DNA of 64,000 bases from Turicimonas muris (GTDB taxonomy: Bacteria > Pseudomonadota > Gammaproteobacteria > Burkholderiales > Burkholderiaceae_F), in assembly GCF_002221595.1 (NCBI RefSeq), contig NZ_NHMP01000005.1, positions 1-64,000 on the forward strand. The letters run 5' to 3'. Both the position numbers and the translations under genes were made by a program. Below the pieces are notes generated by a model. It saw only the letters and a program-made list of their open reading frames with translations. It made no database searches and was not told the DNA's origin. Shown piece by piece: positions 52,942-61,370 of this stretch (positions are counted from its first letter, which is position 1; each line of letters opens with the position of its first letter).

Positions 52942-54411
52942 CTATTTCTCTCGCTTGTTAATTGTCTTGAGCCAAGCCTCGGCTTGATTTGGCGAATATA
53001 CGCTCTGAGTAATCGGATCGGCTTTAAATGAATCATCCTTGGAAATGATCATGGTCAGTGCTTCGGTAGCTAGCTGTGCCATGGTAACGTACCAAAATTG
53101 ACCGGCAACTGTCGGGCTATAGAGGTCACCGGATTTCTCTAAGAGGCCAGCTTTAATCCATTGATCCATCACCGGTTTCAAAGGTTTTTCGATGTCAACG
53201 TTGAAATTGCCTCCAATCTCACACAAGTTGAAAGGTCCTGATTCCACACTGCTTGCCAATGTCCGCATTAACGTCCAATGTTCTTGAGGCTTCATCATGA
53301 CAAAAACAGGCTTCAGTCCTTTGTCGACCATATCGCTCCACTTCGCTAGTTTGCGTTCCTGCATCCAGCTGTATCCAAATAATTTTCCGCCGGCACCGCA
53401 GCCAAACGGAAGGCAGTCGGAAGGCCCTTTGGCCAGGCGATTATAGAGATTACGTTCCAGTGGCGTTTTGGCCCAATGCGTATTGGTCAAACGATGCCAA
53501 TCCGGATGAGAAGAAAATTTTTCAACACTTTCTGCATACATGTCAGCGGCTTCTGCCAAAGTAGCTGCAGGTTCGCATAGTCCGGATTTGATGCGGGTGT
53601 TCAAAGGAGATTTTTCAAAAACGTTCAGTTGATAACAATCAACCCCGTCAATCGGTAACTCAGCTGCAATTCTCAAATCCTTTGTCCACACCTTTCCTTT
53701 CTGTCCGGGAAAGCCGAAGAGAAGATCGATAACCACTGCAAGATTGTCGTGTTCACCGAGTTCTTCTAAACGATGAATAATAAATTCAGGAGAATCCAGA
53801 CGCTGCATTTCACGGCGGATCTCCGGATTAAATGTCTGGACGCCGATGGATAGACGATTTACGCCTCCTTCCAAGCAAGCCTCAAGTTTTTCATCAGAAA
53901 AGCCATGTACACGGCCTTCAAAGGTAATCTCGCAATCTTTTGCAAGCGGTAAGTTTTTACGCGCTGCGCCAAGGATCTTTCTGATATCGGAGGCTTCGAG
54001 AGCTGTTGGTGTTCCGCCTCCGAAATACAGAGCCTTGATAGGTGCGGAATTTTGTGCAGCTCGGCCGTTCCAGAGTTCGAATTCTTTTATGAGAGTATTT
54101 GTGTACGCATTTGACGCTTCTTTCGAGTAAGGATTCTGGTAAAACATACAGAAAAGGCATCGGCTTTCGCAAAAAGGAGTATGCACATAAGCAATTCCTT
54201 CTGTTTTTCTTGGTTCAAAAGACTTCTTCTCCAGAAAGTTTCGTGCCGAGTTCCATAACATAGGAATCCCGAACGGACCTGCATGAACCGTTGCTTTTGC
54301 TGGAAAAGCTTTGTGTAAGGCATCGCTTTCATCTGCAAAGAAAGCTGAGTAGCTCTTCTTCTTAATAAGCATGTTTTTCAGAAGTTGCACACCCATCTCA
54401 AATGAAGCCAT
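52942..54411 (-). CDS. ChuW/HutW-type radical SAM enzyme (anaerobic haem degradation)
   Basis: A 489-residue radical SAM protein of the HemN-like ChuW/HutW family. ChuW opens haem anaerobically to anaerobilin and releases iron. The cluster motif is C81-ESR-C85-LF-C88 in YVHTPFCESRCLFCMFYQN, with the FYQN tail typical of ChuW. LYFGGGTPTAL and LSIGVQTFNPEIRREMQR follow. SD AAGGAG lies 6 nt before ATG 54411. No HutX/HutZ or haem uptake genes are adjacent, so function rests on family resemblance; a different tetrapyrrole or methyltransferase substrate is possible. Confidence 0.8.
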   Translation of the reverse strand: MASFEMGVQLLKNMLIKKKSYSAFFADESDALHKAFPAKATVHAGPFGIPMLWNSARNFLEKKSFEPRKTEGIAYVHTPFCESRCLFCMFYQNPYSKEASNAYTNTLIKEFELWNGRAAQNSAPIKALYFGGGTPTALEASDIRKILGAARKNLPLAKDCEITFEGRVHGFSDEKLEACLEGGVNRLSIGVQTFNPEIRREMQRLDSPEFIIHRLEELGEHDNLAVVIDLLFGFPGQKGKVWTKDLRIAAELPIDGVDCYQLNVFEKSPLNTRIKSGLCEPAATLAEAADMYAESVEKFSSHPDWHRLTNTHWAKTPLERNLYNRLAKGPSDCLPFGCGAGGKLFGYSWMQERKLAKWSDMVDKGLKPVFVMMKPQEHWTLMRTLASSVESGPFNLCEIGGNFNVDIEKPLKPVMDQWIKAGLLEKSGDLYSPTVAGQFWYVTMAQLATEALTMIISKDDSFKADPITQSVYSPNQAEAWLKTINKREK

Positions 54412-54550
54412 GAAGTTCTCCTTGGTTATTTTGGCAGTCTTTCGGAACTAGGATGATATCGAGAATTATTCGCAATTACGTTTTCCTCTCTTCATTTTTC
54501 TCATCTTCCAATTCCGGGTATCCTCAGAGCATAGAAGCCAGTATCCGTCA

Positions 54551-55447
54551 TCAGGCCTCGACCTCGTGGTCTTTCCTAATTTCTTCTTCTAAAAATTCCC
54601 AAAAGTGCTCGGCTATCTTGGGCAGAGACTTATTCCTTTTCCGAATCAGGACATGACCTGAAGTCATTTCCGGCTCGATCGGCACAAAGCGCAATCCCGG
54701 ACAGCCGCGATTGGTGAAACTGCCTTCGATGCATAGAGATGAACCCAGACCGTTTTGAACCATGGCTGTTGCATTAGATAGAAGATTATGCAAGGCAACA
54801 ATCTTCAGGTCTTTCTCCGAAACTCCAAGCCATTCACAAATCTCCTCAATAACAATGTCTCTCGACGGCAGGATTAATTCCAGAGATGCCGCTTCTTTTT
54901 TGGAAAAAGCGAGTCGTTCCTGTTCAACAGAGTCTTCTCTCACTACCACACCCCACCGCTCTTTTATATCTAACGGAACACTTTTATATTTAGCGACCTC
55001 CACTGGTTCTATCAGGACGGCAAGATCCAGTTTATCTGCATCAATTTTTTTTCTTAGTTCTTCTCCGGTTGCAGAATGAATATGAAATTTAATTCGAGAA
55101 TATTTTTCCCGGAACTTCTTTATTTTTCTCGAAAGATATTCCATCACGGAACTTTCAACTACACCTAGCACGATAGTACCGCCAAGTTCGCCTTGCTGCG
55201 AAAGTTCGCGTTTTGCCCGTGCACTCAGTTCAAGAATCTCTTGGGCTCTTAACTAAAACAAATAGCCGCTTTCCGTAAGAGAAAGACTTCGAGTATGGCG
55301 ATTCAAAAGTTTGCAGCCGAGTTCCTCTTCCAAATCTTGAATTTGTCGAGATAGAGCCGGCTGCGACAAATAAATTTCTTCAGCTGCTTTTGTTATGTTG
55401 CCTGTCTTGCAAACAGTCAAAAATGCTTTTAAAACTTTGAGGTCCAT
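54551..55447 (-). pseudogene. LysR-family regulator gene interrupted by an in-frame amber codon
   Basis: A full LysR reading frame of about 297 residues is continuous from ATG 55447 to 54551 except for a single TAG at 55253-55255. The N-terminal part encodes the HTH (MDLKVLKAFLTVCKTGNITKAA...LSQPALSRQIQDLEEELG). Translation after the TAG continues in the same frame with LRAQEILELSARAKRELSQQGELGG, the expected LysR linker, and the effector domain. A tyrosine normally occupies that place (GYLFY-RAQEIL), so one base change explains it. It is divergent from the CMD-hydrolase operon and was probably its regulator. Confidence 0.85.
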
Positions 55448-55527
55448 AGACTTTAGATTATTTATGAATTTTATGCATTATTTTCATTATAAATTCTCAT
55501 TGGAAATAATTAGATATTTTTCTTAGA

Positions 55528-55543
55528 CTAATCATATGGTTAG
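55528..55543. promoter_or_regulatory. Imperfect palindrome in the LysR / CMD divergent promoter
   Basis: CTAATCATATGGTTAG is a near-palindrome (two mismatched positions) 49 bases before the CMD gene and 81 from the broken LysR gene. It is a candidate LysR site. Confidence 0.3.
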
Positions 55544-55591
55544 ACACACATCCCTATCAATAATCTTTAAGCAGAAAACAAGGAGTTCAAG

Positions 55592-56362
55592 ATGCCAAAA
55601 TTTTTTAGACGTCATCTCTTACTTGCATCAGTTGTCGGAACAACAGGATCCTTGGCTTCATCGGCTCCGCTTTCTGAAACTTTAATTTCTCCCGACGAAG
55701 ACCTCCTTAAAATTAAAAATCGCCTTCTCTCTTTGAACTCTCGAGGAAGCACGCTCACTGTTGAAGAGAAATTCATCTCGCTGCTTGCTGTATGTGCTGC
55801 CCAAGCTCTTGAAGCTCAAGCCCGCGAAATTGCTTCCGATGCTCTTAGAGCCGAAGTAGAACCACTTGTTATCAGGGAGGCCGTATACCAAACCGCACCT
55901 TATGTTGGAATTGGACGAGTGGAACAAACGATGCGAGGTGTCAATGCAGCATTTAAAGAACATCACATTGAACTTCCTCTGCCGTCTCAGACCTCTGTCA
56001 ATGACGACAACCGACTCGAAAAAGGTATTGAAGTCCAGACAGCAATTTTTGGCGATACCATTACTCAAATGCACAAAAATACATCCGACAACATGAAGCC
56101 GTTGATGATTAATGATTTATCAGGGTACTGCTTCGGCGATTTTTATACCCGAAGCGGCTTGAATATCAAAGAAAGAGAATTGGCCGTTTTCTCTTGCATT
56201 GCCGCTTTAGGTGCGTGTGAGCCTCAGTTAAAGGCCCATGGTGCAGCAAATCTGAAAGAAGGATACACAAAGCAAAATCTCGTTGATGCGTTACAGGTCG
56301 CTCTTCCTCTCAATGGCTTTCCGAGAACATTAAACGCTCTGGCCGTTGTTAACAGACTTTAG
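55592..56362 (+). CDS. Exported carboxymuconolactone decarboxylase-like protein
   Basis: A 256-residue protein with two CMD/AhpD-like domains (about 45-125 and 145-250; the second carries ERELAVFSCIAALGACEPQLKAHGAANL). The N-terminus FRRHLLLASVVGTTGSLASSAP looks like an export signal with a twin arginine, so it may use Tat. SD AAGGAG precedes the ATG. It is first in a plus-strand run with an alpha/beta hydrolase, a DUF362 protein and a CMD-cupin fusion. CMD proteins can be decarboxylases or peroxidase-like; neither is provable here. Confidence 0.8.
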   Translation: MPKFFRRHLLLASVVGTTGSLASSAPLSETLISPDEDLLKIKNRLLSLNSRGSTLTVEEKFISLLAVCAAQALEAQAREIASDALRAEVEPLVIREAVYQTAPYVGIGRVEQTMRGVNAAFKEHHIELPLPSQTSVNDDNRLEKGIEVQTAIFGDTITQMHKNTSDNMKPLMINDLSGYCFGDFYTRSGLNIKERELAVFSCIAALGACEPQLKAHGAANLKEGYTKQNLVDALQVALPLNGFPRTLNALAVVNRL

Positions 56363-56371
56363 GAGCTTTTT

Positions 56372-57400
56372 ATGAAAAAATCACTCCTCTTTCTCGCCAT
56401 AGTTGTTGGTCTCCAAGGATCGATTGGATCTTCCTTCGCGCGCCCAATTCATTCCGACTTAAGTCCTGAGATGACTGTCGCAGTCAGCGCCCCGCTGTCT
56501 AATTTCTGGCTTCAGACACCACAAACGATAGAAGATTGGGAAAAAATTCAAAAAGGCTATGTTGCTTCGGCCACAGTGAATAACCTCAAACTTGCAAAAT
56601 CACTGGGAGTACAAATCTTTGAAGAAAAGATGAATGGCATTCCTGTCTTCATTCTTCAGCCGAAACATACTAAAAAGAATGCAAAGAATAAGGTAATTCT
56701 TTATTTTCACGGAGGCGGCTACGTACTTGGACATGGACGTTCCGGACTTGGAGAGGCTATTTTAATGGCAGGCCTAGAAGGTTATAAGCTCGTTTGTGTT
56801 GACTACCGCATGGCACCCCAACACCCCTTTCCTGCCGCTATCGATGACGCTCTTACAGTCTATAAAGCTCTTCTCGCTCAATACGATCCACAAGACATCA
56901 CGGTTTTTGGAACTTCAACCGGCGGCGGAATGGCTCTTGTTCTGCCCATCCAAGCTCATCAAAATAAACTGCCTATGCCTGCCGCAATTATCGCCGGTAC
57001 GCCATGGTCTGAGCTTGGCAAGAAAGGCGACAGCTACTTCGTCAACGACAAGGTTGACAATATTCTCGGCACATACGACGGTATGATTGATGCAGCGGCT
57101 AAAGCCTATGCCAATGGTCATGCCTACCAATCTCCGTTGCTCTCTCCGGTTAATGCTTCCAATGACACGTTAAAAGCGTTTCCTCCAACCCTGCTGATTT
57201 CCGGAACACGTGACTTATTTTTAAGCAACACCGTCAGAATGCATCGCAACTTACTGAGAAACAAAGTCCCTACAGACCTGCTTGTCTATGAAGGCCTTTC
57301 GCATGCTCAATACTATTTAGTTCCCAAAGCGCCGGAAACGAAAGAGCACTACGAATTTATGGCTAACTTTTTAGACAAGGTTTGGACAACGAAACCTTAG
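56372..57400 (+). CDS. Exported alpha/beta hydrolase (HSL-like family)
   Basis: A 342-residue esterase-type hydrolase. A signal peptide (about 1-23) ends near SSFA. The oxyanion motif HGGGYVLGHG (about 113) and nucleophile GTSTG (about 184-188) are those of hormone-sensitive-lipase-like esterases; ISGTRDLFLSN (Asp) and GLSHAQYY (His) complete the triad. SD AGGAG overlaps the end of the CMD gene, so the two are coupled. The substrate is unknown, probably a small ester or lactone reaching the periplasm. Confidence 0.85.
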   Translation: MKKSLLFLAIVVGLQGSIGSSFARPIHSDLSPEMTVAVSAPLSNFWLQTPQTIEDWEKIQKGYVASATVNNLKLAKSLGVQIFEEKMNGIPVFILQPKHTKKNAKNKVILYFHGGGYVLGHGRSGLGEAILMAGLEGYKLVCVDYRMAPQHPFPAAIDDALTVYKALLAQYDPQDITVFGTSTGGGMALVLPIQAHQNKLPMPAAIIAGTPWSELGKKGDSYFVNDKVDNILGTYDGMIDAAAKAYANGHAYQSPLLSPVNASNDTLKAFPPTLLISGTRDLFLSNTVRMHRNLLRNKVPTDLLVYEGLSHAQYYLVPKAPETKEHYEFMANFLDKVWTTKP

Positions 57401-57445
57401 AGGAAGTTCTCTGGGCTAAAAACGACTTACTTTCAGAGAAAGAAA

Positions 57446-58465
57446 ATGAAACGCAGGAAACTTCTAAATAACCTTGGCATGCTGAGTCTTTTTAACTTTG
57501 GCAGTCATTTGGCCTCTGTCCTTCATGCTCAAGAAAACTTCTTAGCCGGCACGCCGATTGCAAACATCAGGCTTCCTCATCTGACCGAAGATAAAAACGC
57601 GCCGGTCGTATTCTACAGTCCGATAGTTTCTTCTGAAGCCATGCTCAAGCTTCTAGAAGCCAGTCAGTACAAGCTCTCCGGCAAAGTCGGTATCAAAATG
57701 ACGTTCTCCAACGTCCGAGACAGCGCAGTAAAAATCGATCCGATGTTAATCAAGCCTCTCATTGAAAATGTCAAAGGAACCATGATCGACAGCAACTACT
57801 TTGACGGCGCCCGCAGCAATACACAAGCTCATTTGGCAACCGCAAAAGCAAACGGCTTCGACAAGGCCGGTCCGATCGACATATTAGACTCGGAAGGCGA
57901 GATTGCTCTTTCGGTTAAAGGAGGTTATCACCTCAAGACATTTATCACCGGAGCTAAGCTCGCTGACTATGACTCTCTAATCTCGGTCGTTCGATTCAAA
58001 GGACATAATCTTCCTCGCTATGGCGGCTCAATGAAAAATCTTTCCATCTGCCTGGGCACGCCCAAAGGAGCTGCTCAGATCCACAGCGGAGGCAAAATAG
58101 CTGACTATTTCTCATCAGCCGGAGAAAAGGTCACCAGTGAATCCATGGCGGACGCCGTCAAAGCTGCGCTTGATTTCAAACCGGGAAAATGGATTTTCTT
58201 CAACATCATTGATTTGCTTGAGCCTCAAAGACGTGATGCTTGTGACGGAGCAAAGAATATCGGCGATATCGGAATACTTCTCAGCACTGATCCGATTGCC
58301 TGTGATCAGGCTGCGGTAGACATTGTCTATGGCTTTGCTCCTGACGAACAAACCAGAAGACAGTGGGAACAAGAACATTTTGTTGAGTCTCTTGAGATGG
58401 CTGAAAAAATTGGCGTTGGTGCAACTCATTATCGCCTTCAAGTCGTTCGTAACTTTATGCAATGA
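57446..58465 (+). CDS. DUF362-domain protein, exported
   Basis: A 339-residue protein with an N-terminal export signal containing RR at 3-4 and ending near LHAQ. The DUF362 core shows VGIKMTFSN, GTMIDSNYFDGARSNTQAH, LISVVRFKGHN...GGSMKNLSICLGTPKG and LLSTDPIACDQAAVDIV, all typical. Many DUF362 proteins carry a ferredoxin domain; this one does not. It follows the hydrolase gene by 45 bases. Its function is unknown. Confidence 0.8.
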   Translation: MKRRKLLNNLGMLSLFNFGSHLASVLHAQENFLAGTPIANIRLPHLTEDKNAPVVFYSPIVSSEAMLKLLEASQYKLSGKVGIKMTFSNVRDSAVKIDPMLIKPLIENVKGTMIDSNYFDGARSNTQAHLATAKANGFDKAGPIDILDSEGEIALSVKGGYHLKTFITGAKLADYDSLISVVRFKGHNLPRYGGSMKNLSICLGTPKGAAQIHSGGKIADYFSSAGEKVTSESMADAVKAALDFKPGKWIFFNIIDLLEPQRRDACDGAKNIGDIGILLSTDPIACDQAAVDIVYGFAPDEQTRRQWEQEHFVESLEMAEKIGVGATHYRLQVVRNFMQ

Positions 58466-58507
58466 ACGATTACGAACAAAATTTTTTAGATTTTTACTTT
58501 CAATTTT

Positions 58508-59272
58508 ATGGCACAGGAAAAAATAGTACAGACAGCAGGGCGCGACCAACTCGGCGACTTCGCCCCTAAATTTGCGGAACTCAACGACGATGTCCTCTTC
58601 GGAGAAGTATGGAACCGCACCGACAAACTTGATCTGCGTGATCGCAGCTTGGTCACGATTACCTCGCTTATCAGTCAGGGAATCACAGATAATTCGCTCG
58701 TATACCATCTCCAGTCGGCAAAGAAAAACGGAATTTCGCGCTCCGAGATTGCCGAAATCATTACTCATATCGGTTTCTATGCCGGTTGGCCGAAGGCTTG
58801 GGCGGCGTTTACCCTCGCCAAAGGCGTATGGGCGGAGGATACGGCTGGTGAAGATGCCAAAGCCGCCTTCCAACGTGAGATGATTTTCCCGATAGGCGAA
58901 CCGAATACAGCCTATGCACAGTATTTCATCGGCAACAGCTACCTTGCTTTTATATCGACCGAGCAGGTTCCCATAGCAAATGTCACTTTCGAGCCTCGCT
59001 GCCGCAACAACTGGCATATCCATAAAGCGACAAAGGACGGCGGCCAGATGCTTATCGGCGTAGGAGGCCGCGGCTGGTATCAAGAGGAAGGCAAACCAGC
59101 AGTGGAAATTCTGCCTGGAAAGGTCATCCACATTCCTGCTAACGTGAAGCACTGGCACGGAGCGTCGGCCGACAGTTGGTTCGCTCATCTGGCCTTCGAG
59201 CTTCCTGGAGAAAATACTTCCAATGAATGGCTCGAACCGGTGACAGACGAGGAGTACGACAAACTGAAATGA
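58508..59272 (+). CDS. CMD-cupin fusion protein
   Basis: A 254-residue cytoplasmic protein: an N-terminal CMD domain (about 10-110; LRDRSLVTITSLISQGITDNSLVYHL, GFYAGWPKAWAA) fused to a cupin (about 130-245; RNNWHIHKATKDGGQMLIGVGGRGWYQEEG, HIPANVKHWHGASADSWFAHLAF with the metal-binding histidines). This fusion is widespread in gut bacteria. The gene looks somewhat more GC-rich than its neighbours and has no clear SD, which hints at acquisition from elsewhere. It may detoxify lactone or quinone-like compounds; this is a guess. Confidence 0.83.
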   Translation: MAQEKIVQTAGRDQLGDFAPKFAELNDDVLFGEVWNRTDKLDLRDRSLVTITSLISQGITDNSLVYHLQSAKKNGISRSEIAEIITHIGFYAGWPKAWAAFTLAKGVWAEDTAGEDAKAAFQREMIFPIGEPNTAYAQYFIGNSYLAFISTEQVPIANVTFEPRCRNNWHIHKATKDGGQMLIGVGGRGWYQEEGKPAVEILPGKVIHIPANVKHWHGASADSWFAHLAFELPGENTSNEWLEPVTDEEYDKLK

Positions 59273-59730
59273 CGAAGTAATGACTTCGGACAATCTTTTT
59301 AACTAAGAAGCGCTTCATTATCCTTGACGCATTACGGAAAGTAGCGCTCCTTGGTATTTGTTTGGCAATTACCTGAAGTTTTTGTCAAATGCTTTCCAAG
59401 GTGCCGAAACAATCAGCCAAACGCCGGCGAGAGTAGCTCAAATAGTCCGCGCCATCCCAATATTTCTTTATCGATGAGAATTACTTTCTGTTCTCCTGTA
59501 ACGGCTTTTGGATCTTTCTGTTGAAAAGTGTTTTCAACTTTTTTCTTTGTTTGATTATTTTTGTCCCTCCATAAATCAGCCGCGAGAAATATGTCTCCTT
59601 TCAAATTTATAGTTGTAATAGGAGGTCAATTTCTTCCATAATATGAAGCTTAAAGTAACTGGCATTATTTGATAGGCTAGAAACCTATCAAATAAAACGA
59701 TAAATCTTAGACTTACGAAAAGCTTCCAAA
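59273..59730. other. Intergenic region between CMD-cupin and rhodanese genes
   Basis: About 460 bases. A 6-bp hairpin with an AATG loop (59273-59288) followed after a few bases by five T may end the CMD operon. A 63-codon minus-strand frame (59413-59604) lacks an SD and any family likeness. A 9-7-9 inverted repeat, TTTGATAGG/CCTATCAAA, lies at 59668-59692, 39 bases before the rhodanese gene, and could be an operator. Confidence 0.5.
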
Positions 59731-60168
59731 ATGGAATTTCTTACTGAAAATATTCTCCTCATTCTGTGCTTTGTCGGCTCAGGTATTCTTTTGGCATTTC
59801 CATCTTTGTCCAAAGGAAAAAATTCTGGTCTGAGCCCTGCAGAAGTTGTTATCAAAGTCAACGACAAGAATGCTCAATTAGTTGACATCAGAACTCCAAA
59901 AGAATTTGCAACCGGCAGCTTGGCCGGCTCTGTCAACATTCCAACCGAAGATCTGATGGCAAAACTCGGTACCTTGGATAAAAACAGACCTGTTATTCTT
60001 GTCTGCCAAAACGGACGCCGTACAGCTCAAGCATTAAAAGACATGAAGGGTAAGGGATTCGCAGAAGTCTACACACTCGAAGGCGGTATTGTTGCATGGC
60101 AGGCTGCCAAGCTTCCGCTCACCAACCTTGCGATCAATAGAAAAGAAAAGGCAAAAAGGAAACATTAA
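59731..60168 (+). CDS. Membrane-anchored rhodanese-domain protein (YibN-like)
   Basis: A 145-residue protein with one N-terminal transmembrane helix (about 5-23) and a cytoplasmic rhodanese domain whose active-site loop is VCQNGRRT (Cys near 90). VDIRTPKEFATGSLAGSVNIP is the family signature. It is placed 39 bases before secB, as yibN lies near secB in gammaproteobacteria. YibN has been linked to membrane biogenesis. Here only the fold and context are certain. Confidence 0.88.
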   Translation: MEFLTENILLILCFVGSGILLAFPSLSKGKNSGLSPAEVVIKVNDKNAQLVDIRTPKEFATGSLAGSVNIPTEDLMAKLGTLDKNRPVILVCQNGRRTAQALKDMKGKGFAEVYTLEGGIVAWQAAKLPLTNLAINRKEKAKRKH

Positions 60169-60207
60169 TCTGTTTCTTCAATCTCATTTTTAATAAAGGA
60201 CTATTAA

Positions 60208-60747
60208 ATGGCTGAAAACCAAAACACAGCTCCAGCACAGGAAGAAAACGGACCTCAGTTCGCCATCCAGCGCATCTACTTGAAAGATGCTTCTCTCGAG
60301 ATGCCGCACGCTCCTCAGATTTTCCTTCTTCAGGACGCTCCTGAAATCAGCATTCAAGTTGACGTTGAACAGACTAAGCTTGCTGACGCTGAAGATCTTT
60401 TTGAAGTTGTCGTCCGCGGAACTGTCACAGCAAAGTCAAAAGCAAACGGTCAGGAACAGACTGTTTTCTTGGTTGAATGCAAACAAGCCGGTATTTTCTT
60501 CATTCACAACATCCCTCAGGAACATCTCCCGATGATTCTTGGCATCACTTGCCCGGCTGCAATCTACCCGTACTTGCGTTCCAATGTGTCCGATCTTTTG
60601 ACACGTGCAGGCATGCCTCCTGTCTACATGGGCGAAATCGACTTCCAAGCCATGTTCGCTCAGCGTGTACAGCAAGAAGCTATGCAGGCTCAGGCTGCTC
60701 AAGCTGCCGAAGCCAACACTGTCAACGGCACCGGCACCGCTCAGTAA
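60208..60747 (+). CDS. secB: Protein-export chaperone SecB
   Basis: A 179-residue cytoplasmic chaperone that holds preproteins for SecA. The sequence from FAIQRIYLKDASLEMPHAPQIF through GITCPAAIYPYLRSNVSDLLTRAGMPPVYMGEIDF is classic SecB. A slightly long Gln/Ala-rich tail follows. SD AAAGGA precedes the ATG. It is co-transcribed with the rhodanese gene and followed by a strong terminator. Confidence 0.96.
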   Translation: MAENQNTAPAQEENGPQFAIQRIYLKDASLEMPHAPQIFLLQDAPEISIQVDVEQTKLADAEDLFEVVVRGTVTAKSKANGQEQTVFLVECKQAGIFFIHNIPQEHLPMILGITCPAAIYPYLRSNVSDLLTRAGMPPVYMGEIDFQAMFAQRVQQEAMQAQAAQAAEANTVNGTGTAQ

Positions 60748-60764
60748 TCTTAGTTGTAAAATTC

Positions 60765-60803
60765 CCTCACTCACATCTTCTGTTGAGTGAGGATTTTTAT
60801 TTT
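60765..60803 (+). terminator. Intrinsic terminator after secB
   Basis: A 9-bp perfect stem (60765-60773 with 60784-60792) with a 10-nt loop is followed by ATTTTTATTTTT. It ends only about 8 bases before the start of the next gene, leaving no room for an SD there. Confidence 0.9.
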
Positions 60804-60810
60804 TGGCAAA

Positions 60811-61365
60811 ATGCGTAAAACAGTATGTGTATTCTGCGGTTCTCACCTCGGTGACGATCCTGCTTTCAAGGAATTAGCGGAATCTCTCGGCACCGCTATT
60901 GGTTCACATGAAATGGATATGGTCTTCGGCGGAGGCGGAACCGGCTTGATGGGAATTGTTTCTCAAACGGCTCTCAGTGCCGGTGCACATGTCACTGGAG
61001 TCATTCCTGAAATTCTTTATAACGTCGAGCGTCCCGAAGCCAACCTCTCTAAGCTCTTTATCACGCCAACCATGGCTGAAAGAAAGCGCCTGATGGGAAA
61101 GATGGCCGACTATTTTGTGGTCTTACCCGGCGGTATCGGAACCATGGAAGAAACTTTCGAAGTTCTTACAAGCAATTGGTTAGGAATCTTCAAAAAGCCG
61201 TTAGGCTTCTTGGATTTTAAAGGCTACTATGATGACCTCTTCCGTTTCCTGGAAAATGCCCAAAATAAAGGCTTTATTTCTAAAAGAGCTAGCGTCCTTT
61301 GGCCGCGTTCTACAGATCCTGCTGAGCTCCTCGACATTCTGCAGACTACGCAGCTTCCGCGGTAA
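60811..61365 (+). CDS. LOG-family (TIGR00730) nucleotide phosphoribohydrolase-like protein
   Basis: A 184-residue protein of the LOG family, which cleaves nucleoside monophosphates to base and ribose phosphate. Marks: VCVFCGS at the N-terminus, VFGGGGTGLMG (phosphate loop) and the signature PGGIGTMEE near residue 110. ATG 60811 is the family start; an in-frame upstream ATG (60787) lies inside the secB terminator stem. No SD is visible, so it may be translated from a near-leaderless transcript or by readthrough. Confidence 0.88.
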   Translation: MRKTVCVFCGSHLGDDPAFKELAESLGTAIGSHEMDMVFGGGGTGLMGIVSQTALSAGAHVTGVIPEILYNVERPEANLSKLFITPTMAERKRLMGKMADYFVVLPGGIGTMEETFEVLTSNWLGIFKKPLGFLDFKGYYDDLFRFLENAQNKGFISKRASVLWPRSTDPAELLDILQTTQLPR

Positions 61366-61370
61366 CCACA

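Noticed and set aside
58115-59293. 392-codon minus-strand frame
   Set aside because: Antisense to the end of the DUF362 gene and the CMD-cupin gene, both of which have family signatures; no SD or family match for the antisense product.
59413-59604. 63-codon minus-strand frame
   Set aside because: No SD, no family likeness and atypical composition.
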